This document shows, one piece after another, positions 26,120 to 37,416 of a DNA stretch of 64,000 nucleotides; the stretch's first letter is position 1, and every line of letters starts with the position of its first letter. The notes under the pieces were generated by a model that searched no databases, was not told the DNA's origin, and worked only from the letters and a program-made list of their open reading frames with translations. Source of the stretch: Clostridium sp. DSM 17811 (lineage in GTDB: Bacteria > Bacillota > Clostridia > Clostridiales > Clostridiaceae); contig NZ_JAHLDU010000006.1 of the NCBI RefSeq assembly GCF_018861905.1, positions 175,230 through 239,229 of the forward strand. Reading direction: 5' to 3'. The position numbers and the translations under genes were made by a program.

Positions 26120-27490
26120 TTACATTACTAATTCAAAATCCTCCTCAGGACATGTTCTATCTATTTTATCTAATATTACATTTGACATCATTTCAATCAA
26201 TCTAATAGCGCCTTTATATCCAACTATTGGGAAATACTGATGTGCATATCTATCGAGTATTGGGAAACCAACTCTTACAAATGGAACATCTTCTGCTCTT
26301 GCAATAAATTTACCATGAGTATTACCCATTAACAAATCTACTGGCTCATTTTTCATCCATTGGTGAAGTTCAAATAAATCAGCTGCAGCCTTAACTGTAG
26401 ATCCCTCTATACCATTTTTTTCAAGCATTGCATTAACCTCTTTTACAAAAGTCTCTCCTGGTGTTCCTGTAATTACATACTTTGGAATAGCACCTAGACT
26501 TATTATAAATTCGGCTAAACTTGTAACTATATCTGGATCTCCATAAATAGCTACTTTTTTACCATTAAAATAAGCTTGACTGTCTAACATTAAATCAACT
26601 AGTTGTCCTCTTTCTTCTTCTATAGATTTTGGAACATCTTTATTTGAGAATAGAGATAGTTCTGTCATCAATCTATCTGTAGCTTCAATTCCAATAGGAG
26701 TAGCTAAAGTTTTCATTGGAACTTTACATTTTTTCTCTAGCTCTATCCCAGCAGCCTCGGCAGAATATGAACCAAGTGCTATTGATAGCTTTGAATTTCC
26801 AGCATCAATAATTTCATCAACTGTTGTTCCACCAAGTGGATACATTTCAAAAGAACCTGTCATAGGTGCATCTAAAACTCCACTGGTATCCGGGAAAAGA
26901 ATATTGTCAATTTCCATAACACTAAGAATCCTTTTTAATTCTCTCATATCACCTGGATCTACAAATCCTGGTAAAATATTAACTTTTCCATTTTCTTTGC
27001 CGCTATTAACAGATAAATAAGTAACAAAAGCTTTTACCATACTTGAGAATCCTGTTATATGTGAACCTACATAACTTGGAGTACTAGCATGAATTACATG
27101 TTTACCCTCTGGAATATCACCCTCAGCTTGAAAAATCATTGTTTTACAATCATCACCAATAGTCTCTGATAAACAAGTAGTATGAACTGCAATTATATCT
27201 GGTTTATAAAGTTCAAATATATTTTTTATAGCAGTTTTTAAATTTGCTCCTCCACCGAAAACTGATGCTCCTTCTGTAAATGCACTTGTAGATGCCATTA
27301 TTGGCTCCTTAAAATGCCTTGTAAGTTGCATTCTATGAAAAGCACAACATCCTTGGGACCCATGACTATGAGGTAAACATGCATGAACACCAAGTGCTGC
27401 ATACATAGCCCCAATAGGTTGACAAGTTTTTGCAGGATTAATTCTTAAAGCTTTTCTTTCAACGACATCTTTCGTAGTTAAATCTAACAT
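26120..27490 (-). CDS. nifK: Nitrogenase MoFe protein beta chain
   Basis: 456 residues, short compared with the ~520 of Azotobacter because the N-terminal extension is missing, as in C. pasteurianum. P-cluster ligands lie in AKTCQPIGAMYA, HGSQGCCAFHR and TTCLSETIGDD. It forms the alpha2-beta2 tetramer with NifD. The ATG overlaps the last base of the nifD stop, and its ribosome site is inside the nifD 3' end, ensuring coupled synthesis. Confidence 0.95.
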   Translation of the reverse strand: MLDLTTKDVVERKALRINPAKTCQPIGAMYAALGVHACLPHSHGSQGCCAFHRMQLTRHFKEPIMASTSAFTEGASVFGGGANLKTAIKNIFELYKPDIIAVHTTCLSETIGDDCKTMIFQAEGDIPEGKHVIHASTPSYVGSHITGFSSMVKAFVTYLSVNSGKENGKVNILPGFVDPGDMRELKRILSVMEIDNILFPDTSGVLDAPMTGSFEMYPLGGTTVDEIIDAGNSKLSIALGSYSAEAAGIELEKKCKVPMKTLATPIGIEATDRLMTELSLFSNKDVPKSIEEERGQLVDLMLDSQAYFNGKKVAIYGDPDIVTSLAEFIISLGAIPKYVITGTPGETFVKEVNAMLEKNGIEGSTVKAAADLFELHQWMKNEPVDLLMGNTHGKFIARAEDVPFVRVGFPILDRYAHQYFPIVGYKGAIRLIEMMSNVILDKIDRTCPEEDFELVM

Positions 27491-29088
27491 TACTCATCAC
27501 CTCCAATAACTTTTCCTTCTAATAATGGTTCTACTTTCCACGGTGGGGTAACATATCTCCATGCAGGAGTATGTACTCCTGATGTAAGCTCTCTTGCAAA
27601 AACTACTGCTCCTCTAAATCCAGCATACGGTCCTGAATAATCATATGAATGTAATTGTTTTGACGTTACTCCCATCTTTTGCACTACATACTTATCTTTA
27701 ATTCCCGAGAAAAACATGTCAGGTTTTAAATGTTTAATTAATTGTTCTGTTTCAAAATGGTTTAAATCATCAATTATTACAGCATCTTTCTTCATATCTT
27801 TTATAAGGCCGTCATACTTAGCTAAAGGTATTTCCTTTTTGAGTTTTTCATATCTCTGCGGAGATATAATAGTTCTATATTTCTTTTCGTCTTTTTCAAC
27901 TGTTAAGTGCTCAATATTCTTACTATCTGCATCAAGTTTTATATCAGGAATAACTTCGCGCCCCTCATAATCATCTCTGTGGGCAAATTCATAACCTGAA
28001 ACTACAGTTTCAATACCTAAGTCATGAAGAAGCGTTTGATAATGATGGGACCTTGAACCGCCAACATATAAAAATGCCGTTTTTCCTTCAAGTCTTGTTT
28101 TATAATATTGCATTTGTCCTTCTATTGCAGCAATTTCCTCTGCAATTACTTTTTCTGTTTTTTCTATAAGATCTTTATCATCAAAATAAAGCGCTACATT
28201 TCTTAAAGTCTCAGTAATTCCACTAACACCTATAAAATTAACTTTTATCCAAGGTATTCCGTATTTTGTCTCCATCATTTCAGCTATATAATTTATAGAT
28301 CTATGACATTGAACTAAATTAACATCAGCTGTATGAGCATTTTTTATGTCCTCATAACTACCATCACCGGTCATTACACATACTACTTCATAACCTATTT
28401 TTTTGAATACTCTTTCAACTTCCCAGCCATCTCCGCCAATATTATACTCACCTAACAAATTTATAGAATGTTTTTTAGTAGGAGCTTTAGTTCCTGTACC
28501 AATTACACTTCTCATTAAATTGTTGTTAGCGATATGATGTCCAGCTGACTGACTTACACCTTTGTATCCTTCACAATTAAAAGCTAAAACTTGAATTCCA
28601 TAAAGCTTTTCTGCTTCAGCCGCTACTGCATTTATATCATCACCAATTAGTCCTACTGGGCATGTAGCTGAAATTGTTATGGCAGTCGGATGGAATATCT
28701 CTACTGCTTCTTTTATTGCTTGTCTTAATTTCTTTTCACCACCAAATATAATATCGCTTTCTTGCATATCTGTTGAAAAACAATATTCTATATAGTTTTG
28801 ACCTCCTGGTTCAGTTTTCGCCTTATTTCTCCTTGTTCCCCAAGTATAATAAGAACACCCGATAGGTCCATGAACTATATGAACCATATCCTTTATTGGC
28901 CCGAGTATAACGCCCTTACAGCCTGCATAACAACATCCCCTGCTTGTTATCATCCCTGGAATCGTTCTAGTATTTGCTGTAATTGTTAATAAATCATCCT
29001 CCGCTTTTTTAATAACTATATGTTGTTTTCTGTTTTTAAATGTTTTTGCAGGATATTTTTCAAGCACTTTATCCATAAATTCTTTCAT
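27490..29088 (-). CDS. nifD: Nitrogenase MoFe protein alpha chain
   Basis: About 532 residues from ATG at 29088; the upstream GTG at 29097 is within the ribosome site GCGAGGTG. P-cluster cysteines are in SRGCCYAGCKG, GPIGCSYYTWG and SATCPVGLIGDD; FeMo-co ligands are the Cys in VQCHRSINY and the His in LHSYDYSGPYAGF. A ~50-residue insertion around 385-430 (rich in K, D and E) is characteristic of clostridial NifD. These residues mark a molybdenum enzyme and not AnfD or VnfD. Confidence 0.95.
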   Translation of the reverse strand: MKEFMDKVLEKYPAKTFKNRKQHIVIKKAEDDLLTITANTRTIPGMITSRGCCYAGCKGVILGPIKDMVHIVHGPIGCSYYTWGTRRNKAKTEPGGQNYIEYCFSTDMQESDIIFGGEKKLRQAIKEAVEIFHPTAITISATCPVGLIGDDINAVAAEAEKLYGIQVLAFNCEGYKGVSQSAGHHIANNNLMRSVIGTGTKAPTKKHSINLLGEYNIGGDGWEVERVFKKIGYEVVCVMTGDGSYEDIKNAHTADVNLVQCHRSINYIAEMMETKYGIPWIKVNFIGVSGITETLRNVALYFDDKDLIEKTEKVIAEEIAAIEGQMQYYKTRLEGKTAFLYVGGSRSHHYQTLLHDLGIETVVSGYEFAHRDDYEGREVIPDIKLDADSKNIEHLTVEKDEKKYRTIISPQRYEKLKKEIPLAKYDGLIKDMKKDAVIIDDLNHFETEQLIKHLKPDMFFSGIKDKYVVQKMGVTSKQLHSYDYSGPYAGFRGAVVFARELTSGVHTPAWRYVTPPWKVEPLLEGKVIGGDE

Positions 29089-29111
29089 ATACTTCACCTC
29101 GCTTTATTTAA

Positions 29112-29495
29112 TTAAATAGCTTCTATTCCAGTTTTTCCGGTTCTTACTGTAACCACATCATTTATCGTAGCTACAAATATCTTCCCATTTCCTGGATTTC
29201 CGTTTTGATTTACTTCTATAATAGTTTTTACTGTATTTTGTACATCTTTATCCTCTACAACTAGTATTATCATTCTCTTTGGCATTAATCTGTGCATCTC
29301 AGACAATTGCTCAGCGATTATTGGAGGTAGTCCTTCATCCTCACTAAATGCATTTTGAAATAATTCATAAGCTATTTTTTTCTTTCCTCTTCCCATAACC
29401 CTTATTGCAGTCATAGAAGGAACTGCTATTTTAAGAAGAGCTTCTTTTGTTTTATTAACCATATCCATTCGAATGATAGCTGTTATTTCCTTCAT
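29112..29495 (-). CDS. nifI2: PII-like nitrogenase regulator NifI2
   Basis: 127 residues of the GlnB-like fold, with EITAIIRMDMVNKTKEAL at the start and KIFVATINDVVTVRTGKTG at the end. In methanogens and anaerobic Firmicutes NifI1 and NifI2 form a complex that inhibits the MoFe protein when ammonium appears and is relieved by 2-oxoglutarate. The order nifH-nifI1-nifI2-nifD is diagnostic. No uridylylated PII tyrosine motif is needed in this family. Confidence 0.92.
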   Translation of the reverse strand: MKEITAIIRMDMVNKTKEALLKIAVPSMTAIRVMGRGKKKIAYELFQNAFSEDEGLPPIIAEQLSEMHRLMPKRMIILVVEDKDVQNTVKTIIEVNQNGNPGNGKIFVATINDVVTVRTGKTGIEAI

Positions 29496-29509
29496 ATTAT
29501 TGGCCCTCC

Positions 29510-29836
29510 TTATAATCCAGAATTTCCAGAACTTATGGTATATACTTCGTCTACATCACTTACGAAAATCTTTCCATCACCAAAAGCACCTTTTTCTCCT
29601 GTTTTTGAACTTCTAATTATAATTTTTATAACATCATCTTTATCATTATCGCTAACTACTAGCATTAACATTTCTTTTGGAATTTCGTCATAATATACAT
29701 CTCCGACCTTAACTCCTCTTTGCTTACCACGTCCAACTACACCTATCTTTGTAACTGCTGGGAAACCAGCATCACATAACTCTGAGAGGACAATACCTAC
29801 TTTTTCTGGTCTAATTACTGCTTTAATCATTATCAT
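29510..29836 (-). CDS. nifI1: PII-like nitrogenase regulator NifI1
   Basis: 108 residues: MIKAVIRPEKVGIVLSEL, the GVVGRGKQRGVKVGD T-loop region and GDGKIFVSDVDEVYTI. It is the partner of NifI2, 15 bases upstream of it, and 50 bases after nifH. The two-codon-upstream ATG at 29836 fits the GGGGG ribosome site best. Together they switch nitrogenase off rapidly after ammonium addition. Confidence 0.92.
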   Translation of the reverse strand: MIMIKAVIRPEKVGIVLSELCDAGFPAVTKIGVVGRGKQRGVKVGDVYYDEIPKEMLMLVVSDNDKDDVIKIIIRSSKTGEKGAFGDGKIFVSDVDEVYTISSGNSGL

Positions 29837-29885
29837 CGTTTAATTCCCCCTATCTATATTATTATAATGAATTAGATATACTTAA

Positions 29886-31510
<1,625 letters not shown>

Positions 31511-31720
31511 ATGGCATTAAGCGCAAGAAATCAATTAAAAGGAAAAGTTGTATCTATTAACGAAGGGGCTGTCACTGCATACGTCGTTGTTGATATTGGC
31601 GGTGGTAACCTTGTTACTTCTTCTATATCAATAGCCGCAGTACATGATTTAGATTTAAAAGTTGGTTCAAACGTAACTTCAGTTATAAAAGCTTCTTCTG
31701 TAATGTTAATGACAGAATAA
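31511..31720 (+). CDS. mop: Molbindin, molybdate-binding protein
   Basis: 69 residues forming a single TOBE/Mop domain: ALSARNQLKGKVVSINEGAV at the start and VGSNVTSVIKASSVMLM at the end, the standard molbindin pattern. Such proteins assemble as hexamers that bind several molybdate or tungstate anions and store molybdenum for nitrogenase and molybdoenzymes. GGGAGG lies before ATG. It is divergent from nifH and followed by its own terminator. Confidence 0.92.
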   Translation: MALSARNQLKGKVVSINEGAVTAYVVVDIGGGNLVTSSISIAAVHDLDLKVGSNVTSVIKASSVMLMTE

Positions 31721-31752
31721 AATGTCTTAACTGTTTTTATTATAGAATAAGA

Positions 31753-31787
31753 GGGATATAGTATTAGTTTTACTAATACTATATCCC
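31753..31787. terminator. Bidirectional terminator between mop and the regulator gene
   Basis: A perfect 16-bp stem GGGATATAGTATTAGT / ACTAATACTATATCCC with loop TTT, followed by TTTT on the plus strand. Confidence 0.9.
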
Positions 31788-31827
31788 TTTTGATATTCTA
31801 TGTTCAATTACTTTACTAAGGTAATAA

Positions 31828-32814
31828 TTATGGTTGTTCTACTATTTTTCCAGTATCAGTCAAATCATACCCACCTATTCCTCGCAGTTCTTCCTTAAAT
31901 TCCTTCGAATTAAGAATTTCAAGTATTGCTTTAAATGGTGGTTTGTTTATATCATCTTTCTTAATTATTAAATCATATCTTTCCTTTTGCATAGGTACAA
32001 ATTGAATGTTTTCAACCTGCTGAGCAACCTTTTCATTGCCTATAGCTACATCTGCATCACCACGTGCAACAGTACTAGCAACAGCTAAATGTGATAATGC
32101 TTCACTTTCATACCCATTAATTGACTGCCATGGTATTCCAATCTTACATAATTTTTCATCTATTAGAACTCGTACTCCACAACCCTTTTCTCTATTAATC
32201 ATTAAAACATCAGGTCTAGTTAAATCCTTCCACGTAGTTATGTTTTTAGGATTACCTTTAGCAACATAGAAACCTTGCATACGGCATACTAAATGAATAA
32301 TAATACAAGGTACTCCCGGAAGTATTCTACGTACATAAGGGATATTATAAACTCCAGTATCACCATCCCATAGATGCGCTGTAGCAATATTTATATTTCC
32401 TCTATATAATTCAACTAAGCCATTGTAACTTCCTATATAACGCCTAAGCGCCTGAAGTCCATTAGGATGTTGTTCTAAATGCCGAGTTAAAACATCCAAA
32501 AGAATATCTTGACCACAAATTATAAAATCACTTTTATAACTTGAACCGGGCAAATCTTTTTTGGTATTTAGTGAAGTTACAATTGGATTATTGATTTTTT
32601 CCACATTAATTTGTTCAACATTAATTGATGAAGTTTTAATATTAGTTCTACTTTTATCCTTGTACTTTTCAATATCAATTTCATCTATTCGTACCTTTCT
32701 ACCTACTCTATAAGAAGAAAGTTCTCCCCTTTTTATTAATTCATATACTGTATTTTTAGAAATATTTAAAACTTGTGCAACTTCCTGAGTTGTTAAGCCT
32801 GAGTTCGCTTCCAT
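31828..32814 (-). CDS. HTH + periplasmic-binding-fold regulator, probable molybdate sensor, copy 1
   Basis: About 328 residues. An excisionase/MerR-like winged helix occupies the first 60 (LTTQEVAQVLNISKNTVYEL, RVGRKVRIDEIDI). After a linker, residues ~95-328 resemble the molybdate/tungstate-binding protein fold (PBP-like: DFIICGQDILLDVL, GNINIATAHLWDGDTG, VASTVARGDADVAIG). Proteins of this type act as one-component regulators in anaerobes without ModE; a molybdenum role here is inferred from the neighbours. ATG at 32814 is chosen over the TTG at 32823 that is too near GGGAG. Confidence 0.75.
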   Translation of the reverse strand: MEANSGLTTQEVAQVLNISKNTVYELIKRGELSSYRVGRKVRIDEIDIEKYKDKSRTNIKTSSINVEQINVEKINNPIVTSLNTKKDLPGSSYKSDFIICGQDILLDVLTRHLEQHPNGLQALRRYIGSYNGLVELYRGNINIATAHLWDGDTGVYNIPYVRRILPGVPCIIIHLVCRMQGFYVAKGNPKNITTWKDLTRPDVLMINREKGCGVRVLIDEKLCKIGIPWQSINGYESEALSHLAVASTVARGDADVAIGNEKVAQQVENIQFVPMQKERYDLIIKKDDINKPPFKAILEILNSKEFKEELRGIGGYDLTDTGKIVEQP

Positions 32815-33011
32815 AATAAACAATTCTCCCTTCGACTTTCCAAAAATAATTACTATATTATTATATTATTGATTTATCTTAATATTAGCATTATAATATT
32901 TCTATATGCAGTTTCATTATGTTTAACACAATTCATCTTAATTATATACCAAATAGTGCAATTAATAAAGCTATAGAAAAAATTTAAAATTGTAAAGGAG
33001 GCATTCTATAA

Positions 33012-34565
33012 TTGGAGTTAATTAAAGATAATTCAAATTTAGTAAATTTAAACATCGGAAGTTTTTCAAGAATGATGGGTCAAACTTGGAATGTCCCTGA
33101 AAATGTTCTTGAAAATTACATATTAGCAAACGTAAGCATAGCAATGATTAGAAATCCTAACATGAAAAAAGATATTAACAAATTATATCTTCTTGATAAA
33201 CTTAAATATTATGAAGTTGTTAAAAATTCTTCCTGTACAAAACATATTATTATGACACAAGGTACACTTGAACAAGAAATTGAAGGAAGAAAAGCACTTG
33301 GCATTCTTTTAATTGCGGAGAATGATTATAACTTAAGAAGCACTATAATTAAATTACTTAAAAAACACTACTGCGTAGTCTTTAATGCAGTTAAAAAACA
33401 TGATAAAAGAGAACTAACTAAAAGATATCATCTAATGGATGAAGTTACAATGAAAACAGAAGCAAGACTTGAAGCAGCAATATACTTTTATTTTGGTATA
33501 TATCGCAATGCAAACGAAGTTGATCAAGGGTTTTTTAAGTCAATTATTAATGATATAAAAACGTTTGAGTTTTGTGACCCCATGACAAGAGACATAACGA
33601 AGGAATTAGAGGTACATAAAAACGAGCTTCAGGAGATCAAATCATTGCTCAAAAGGGAATATGGTAAAATAAATAGTTTTAAAGATATTTTAAACAGCAA
33701 TGTGAATGTTATTGAAGAATCAGGTGGAATTCTTGAAAATATTTTCATTATTAACAAACTTGATGTTAATCATCTCTTCTCAGACTCCAACTTTTTAAAT
33801 ATTGATGAAATATTATTATCCTATATTAAAATGGGATATACTTCTTTGGACTCAAAAGTGATACTTCAATTTCTTGTAAATGGCATTTTTATAAAATCTT
33901 TAATTAATGAATATAAAAAATCTAAGAGCCTATATTTTGAAAATAATCAAGAAACATTACTTATTAAAATAAACTCTTTAGAAAACAATTTAAATATTGT
34001 TAATCTGACAAATACAGATATATCAAATAAGTTAACTATTTCTAAGAAACAAAATACAAAATTTGAAGGAACTTTAAACACTCAGATAAATAAATTAAAT
34101 AAAACACATAATTCCGAAGTTGTGGAAATGCAAAATAAAATCAATGATCTTGAAAATCAGTTATTAATTGAGAAAACATATAAAACTGAATTAAATGTTC
34201 TACGAGAATATGTATTCAAAAAAAATAATGATTATATTCCATTAGAGCGAAAAAAGTCATTATCAGATTACACATCAAATATTAATATTATTATCATAGG
34301 TGGTGCTAAAGACTGGAGAAGAAAATTCAGAGAAAAATATCCAGAGATTAGAACGCTGCACGGCTTTAGTGAAAATTTTGATACTAGTGTTTTAGCTAAT
34401 TGCGATTATGTGTTTTTCTATCCCGGTTTTATGAATCACGCAACCTATTACAAGGCCATGAGCTTTATAAGAACTAATCAACTTAAATTTGGATATTTAG
34501 GAAAAACAAATATAGACTTGGTAGAATTAGAAATAATCGATGAATTAGAAAAAGGTCGCCTTTAA
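33012..34565 (+). CDS. Coiled-coil protein with C-terminal DUF2325-like domain
   Basis: 517 residues, start TTG with AAGGAGG 10 bases upstream; no other start is near. The N-terminal ~250 residues are helical with no motif I recognise. Residues ~305-400 are rich in heptads (IKINSLENNLNIVNLTN..., EMQNKINDLENQLLIEK), giving a likely coiled coil. The last ~95 residues, beginning NINIIIIGGAKDWRRKF and including CDYVFFYPGFMNHATYYKA, resemble DUF2325, a small Rossmann-like domain of unknown function. It lies divergent from the regulator and convergent with modC. Confidence 0.6.
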   Translation: MELIKDNSNLVNLNIGSFSRMMGQTWNVPENVLENYILANVSIAMIRNPNMKKDINKLYLLDKLKYYEVVKNSSCTKHIIMTQGTLEQEIEGRKALGILLIAENDYNLRSTIIKLLKKHYCVVFNAVKKHDKRELTKRYHLMDEVTMKTEARLEAAIYFYFGIYRNANEVDQGFFKSIINDIKTFEFCDPMTRDITKELEVHKNELQEIKSLLKREYGKINSFKDILNSNVNVIEESGGILENIFIINKLDVNHLFSDSNFLNIDEILLSYIKMGYTSLDSKVILQFLVNGIFIKSLINEYKKSKSLYFENNQETLLIKINSLENNLNIVNLTNTDISNKLTISKKQNTKFEGTLNTQINKLNKTHNSEVVEMQNKINDLENQLLIEKTYKTELNVLREYVFKKNNDYIPLERKKSLSDYTSNINIIIIGGAKDWRRKFREKYPEIRTLHGFSENFDTSVLANCDYVFFYPGFMNHATYYKAMSFIRTNQLKFGYLGKTNIDLVELEIIDELEKGRL

Positions 34566-34590
34566 TAGGTGACCTTTTAATTTATTTGCT

Positions 34591-35658
34591 TTACTTCATT
34601 TTTATAACTTTATCTGAGTTAATTCTTATTTTTAATGGAAGTGGTTTTCGTTTAATTAAATCCCACTCTTCCTTAGAAATATCCCACATTATATTATAAT
34701 CTTTTTCACCTACTATAGGCTTACTAAATTTAAGATATACTTTTATTCTAAACAAAGCCTCACTAGTAAAAACAACCCAACAATTAAAAGTGTTAATAAC
34801 TTCATCCTCTTCACAAATTTCTAAATAATGAGCCCTAATTCCTATATATGTTATATCGCCTTCTATTTCATAGTTAAATGTAATTTTGCATCCCCAATCA
34901 ACAGCTTCTATTATATTAGGTTCAACTTTCCTAGCCTTTGAAATATTTTTACAACCAGTTAATTTAGCAGAATAAAGCGTTGGTGGATTATTAAATATAA
35001 CATCCTTATGACCAACAGCATCAATCTTTCCCCCTGCTATTATTATTATATTATTGCATAATTGATAAGCTTCTTCCATGTTATGTGTAACAAAAATTGA
35101 GGTTCCCTTAAATTCCTTAAGATCCTCCTTCAGCCTAATAATCATGTTATTCCTAAGGTGCTCATCTAATGCTGAAAATGGTTCATCAAGAAGTAATATT
35201 TCTGGGTCTACAACGAGAGCCCTTGCAAGTGCAACTCTTTGTTGTTGCCCTCCAGACAATTGATATGGATATCTTTTTTCCATTCCATTAAGCTGTAAGT
35301 CAATAATTTTTTTACTAATTTTATTAGCTTTATCAACTTTAGAAATCCTTTTAACAAGCCCGAAACCAATATTTTCTTCTACTGTCATATTAGGAAAAAG
35401 AGCATAATTTTGAAAAAGAAAACCAACTTTTCTTTCTCGTATTGGCATATTTATTTTTTTTTCTGAATCAAATAACACACGATTATTTAACACTATGCGC
35501 CCTGTATCCGGGGTTTCAATTCCCGCAATACATCTTAGCGTCATACTTTTGCCTGACCCAGACGATCCTAAAAACCCTAATGTATAATTATCAACCTTAA
35601 ATTTAACTTTAAGTTCAAATCCTTGTAGTTTTTTTAAAATATCTACTTCTAAACTCAT
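34591..35658 (-). CDS. modC: Molybdate ABC transporter ATPase
   Basis: 355 residues. Walker A GSSGSGKS near residue 32, signature LSGGQQQR near 128, Walker B ILLLDEPFSALDE and the H-loop VTHNMEE. The C-terminal ~120 residues form an extra regulatory domain as in ModC proteins. It powers molybdate import with ModB and ModA. The ATG follows the modB stop by two bases, so they are coupled. Confidence 0.9.
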   Translation of the reverse strand: MSLEVDILKKLQGFELKVKFKVDNYTLGFLGSSGSGKSMTLRCIAGIETPDTGRIVLNNRVLFDSEKKINMPIRERKVGFLFQNYALFPNMTVEENIGFGLVKRISKVDKANKISKKIIDLQLNGMEKRYPYQLSGGQQQRVALARALVVDPEILLLDEPFSALDEHLRNNMIIRLKEDLKEFKGTSIFVTHNMEEAYQLCNNIIIIAGGKIDAVGHKDVIFNNPPTLYSAKLTGCKNISKARKVEPNIIEAVDWGCKITFNYEIEGDITYIGIRAHYLEICEEDEVINTFNCWVVFTSEALFRIKVYLKFSKPIVGEKDYNIMWDISKEEWDLIKRKPLPLKIRINSDKVIKMK

Positions 35659-35660
35659 AA

Positions 35661-36344
35661 TTATTTTCTCCTAGCAGATGATACTATAAACATTTGCTTT
35701 TCAGCCCATTTATCACTAGCAACCATTACTGTCAAAGATATTATAAATATTAATATGACCCATTTAATGGCATTGCCTGTTTCTCCTGCTACCTCGGCAA
35801 AATATATTGCAATTGGTATTGTTTGCGTTTTACCAGGAATACTTCCAGCAATCATTATAGTTGCTCCAAATTCTCCAAGTGCCCTTGCAAATGACAAGAC
35901 TGTACCTGCCGCAATTCCTGGCCAAGCAAGTGGTACAGCTACCTTCCAAAAAATTCTTTGCTCAGATACTCCAAGAGTCCTTGCTGCATTAATAACATTA
36001 ACATCAATTTGCCTAAAAGCACCAACACAAGTCCTATACATTAAAGGAAAGGCAACTACAGTTGCAGCTATAACTGTAGCATACCATGTGAATATTATAT
36101 TAATTCCAAATCTACTTAATAACTTTCCTATAGGGAAATTCTTTCCTATAATCATAAGTAATATAAATCCTACAACCGTTGGAGGAAGTACCATTGGCAA
36201 TGTCAAAATCCCATCTAATATTCCTCTAGCACGTCCCTTATAGCTAGCCATAAACCAAGCCGCTGCGATACCAATAAAAAACACTATAAAAGTAGCTGTA
36301 ATAGAGGTTTTTATGGAAATCCATAATGGTGAATACTCTGACAT
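35661..36344 (-). CDS. modB: Molybdate ABC transporter permease
   Basis: About 227 residues with five to six membrane helices and the permease EAA loop INAARTLGVSEQRIFWKVA...G near residue 128. PMVLPPTVVGF is typical of ModB/CysT permeases. ATG at 36344 is preferred because AGGAG lies 9 bases before it; a TTG at 36353 touches that site. It lies 17 bases after modA. Confidence 0.92.
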   Translation of the reverse strand: MSEYSPLWISIKTSITATFIVFFIGIAAAWFMASYKGRARGILDGILTLPMVLPPTVVGFILLMIIGKNFPIGKLLSRFGINIIFTWYATVIAATVVAFPLMYRTCVGAFRQIDVNVINAARTLGVSEQRIFWKVAVPLAWPGIAAGTVLSFARALGEFGATIMIAGSIPGKTQTIPIAIYFAEVAGETGNAIKWVILIFIISLTVMVASDKWAEKQMFIVSSARRK

Positions 36345-36361
36345 ATATTCCAACTCCTATC

Positions 36362-37183
36362 CTATTTTACAAGAAAACTAAAACCATATTTAACAAACAC
36401 TTCTTTTGCTTTATCACTAGATAAATATTTTAAAAACGCTTTAGTATCATCTATGTTTTTACTAGCTTTAATTACAGCAACTGGATATACCACTGGCTTT
36501 TTGTATAATCCCTTGCCAGCAACTGCTACGACCTTTACCTTTTTAGAAGTTTTAGCATCAGTGCCATATACAACGCCTACTTCCGCATCTCCTGATTCTA
36601 CCCAAGATAAAACTTCTTTAACATCTTTTCCATAAACAGCCTTTGTTTTCACTTTATCAAGAATTTTTAAAGATGTCAATATTTCCTCTGAGTATTGCCC
36701 TACAGGAACAGTTTTAGGTTCTCCCAAAGCAATTTTCTTGATATTACTGTTTTTCAAATCTTTAAAATCCTTAATACCTAATGTAGAATCACTTTTGGTT
36801 ATAAGCACCACCGTATTTCCTAATAGATTAACTTTAGTAGAATCAATCAGCAACCCTTTTTTCTCAAGTTCAGTCATCTGTTTTGTAGCCGCCGAAAAGA
36901 ATAAATCAGCATTTGCACCTTGCTCTATTTGTTGTTGTAAAATTCCTGAAGAACCAAAGTTATAATTTATTGTAACATTGGGCTTTTCCTTTTTATAAAG
37001 TGTTTTTATTTCCCCCATGGCTTCTGTTAAGCTTGCGGCAGCTGAAATTGTAAGTGTAACTGATTTTTGGGCAGCTGGTTGAACTGGTGTTTCAGCTGTT
37101 TTAGCCTTTTGAGCGCACCCCGTCATTGCCAATGTAAATGTAACTAAGAACATAGTTAATACAAAACGTACTCTTTTTTTCAT
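36362..37183 (-). CDS. modA: Molybdate-binding lipoprotein
   Basis: 273 residues. A signal sequence ends with lipobox MTGC, placing the mature protein on the outer face of the membrane. The binding domain has the ModA motifs AAASLTEAM near residue 50, YNFGSSGILQQQIEQGA and GEPKTVPVGQYS, which supply the oxyanion ligands. It is the first gene of modABC. Confidence 0.94.
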   Translation of the reverse strand: MKKRVRFVLTMFLVTFTLAMTGCAQKAKTAETPVQPAAQKSVTLTISAAASLTEAMGEIKTLYKKEKPNVTINYNFGSSGILQQQIEQGANADLFFSAATKQMTELEKKGLLIDSTKVNLLGNTVVLITKSDSTLGIKDFKDLKNSNIKKIALGEPKTVPVGQYSEEILTSLKILDKVKTKAVYGKDVKEVLSWVESGDAEVGVVYGTDAKTSKKVKVVAVAGKGLYKKPVVYPVAVIKASKNIDDTKAFLKYLSSDKAKEVFVKYGFSFLVK

Positions 37184-37264
37184 TTTCTTCCCCCTATAAA
37201 TATATTTTCAACTTAAATTAAAACATAACAAATTGTATTTTAAATTTAATACATTACATCTTCC

Positions 37265-37300
37265 ATTATGTTTTGTTATGTTTTGTTATGTTACGTTGTG
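37265..37300. repeat. 10-bp phased direct repeats upstream of modA
   Basis: The unit TTTTGTTATG occurs twice in tandem, preceded by a partial copy (CATTATG) and followed by a variant (TTACGTTGTG). An inverted copy (AAAACATAAC) lies at about 37220-37229. The 10-base spacing keeps all copies on one DNA face, which suits cooperative binding of a regulator. The position, 80-120 bases before the modA ATG, fits an operator for one of the flanking HTH-binding-fold proteins. Confidence 0.45.
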
Positions 37301-37374
37301 TTTATTGTTTTTTATTGTATCTTAATTCACTGAATATTTCAACTACTTTATTATAAATAATTTATAATAAATAG

Positions 37375-37410
37375 AAAAAGTGATTTAGTGTCTATGCTAA
37401 ATCACTTTTT
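37375..37410 (-). terminator. Intrinsic terminator after the second regulator gene
   Basis: Stem AAAAAGTGATTTAG / CTAAATCACTTTTT with an 8-base loop. The flanking A5 and T5 runs allow bidirectional function. Confidence 0.9.
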
Positions 37411-37416
37411 TGCTCA

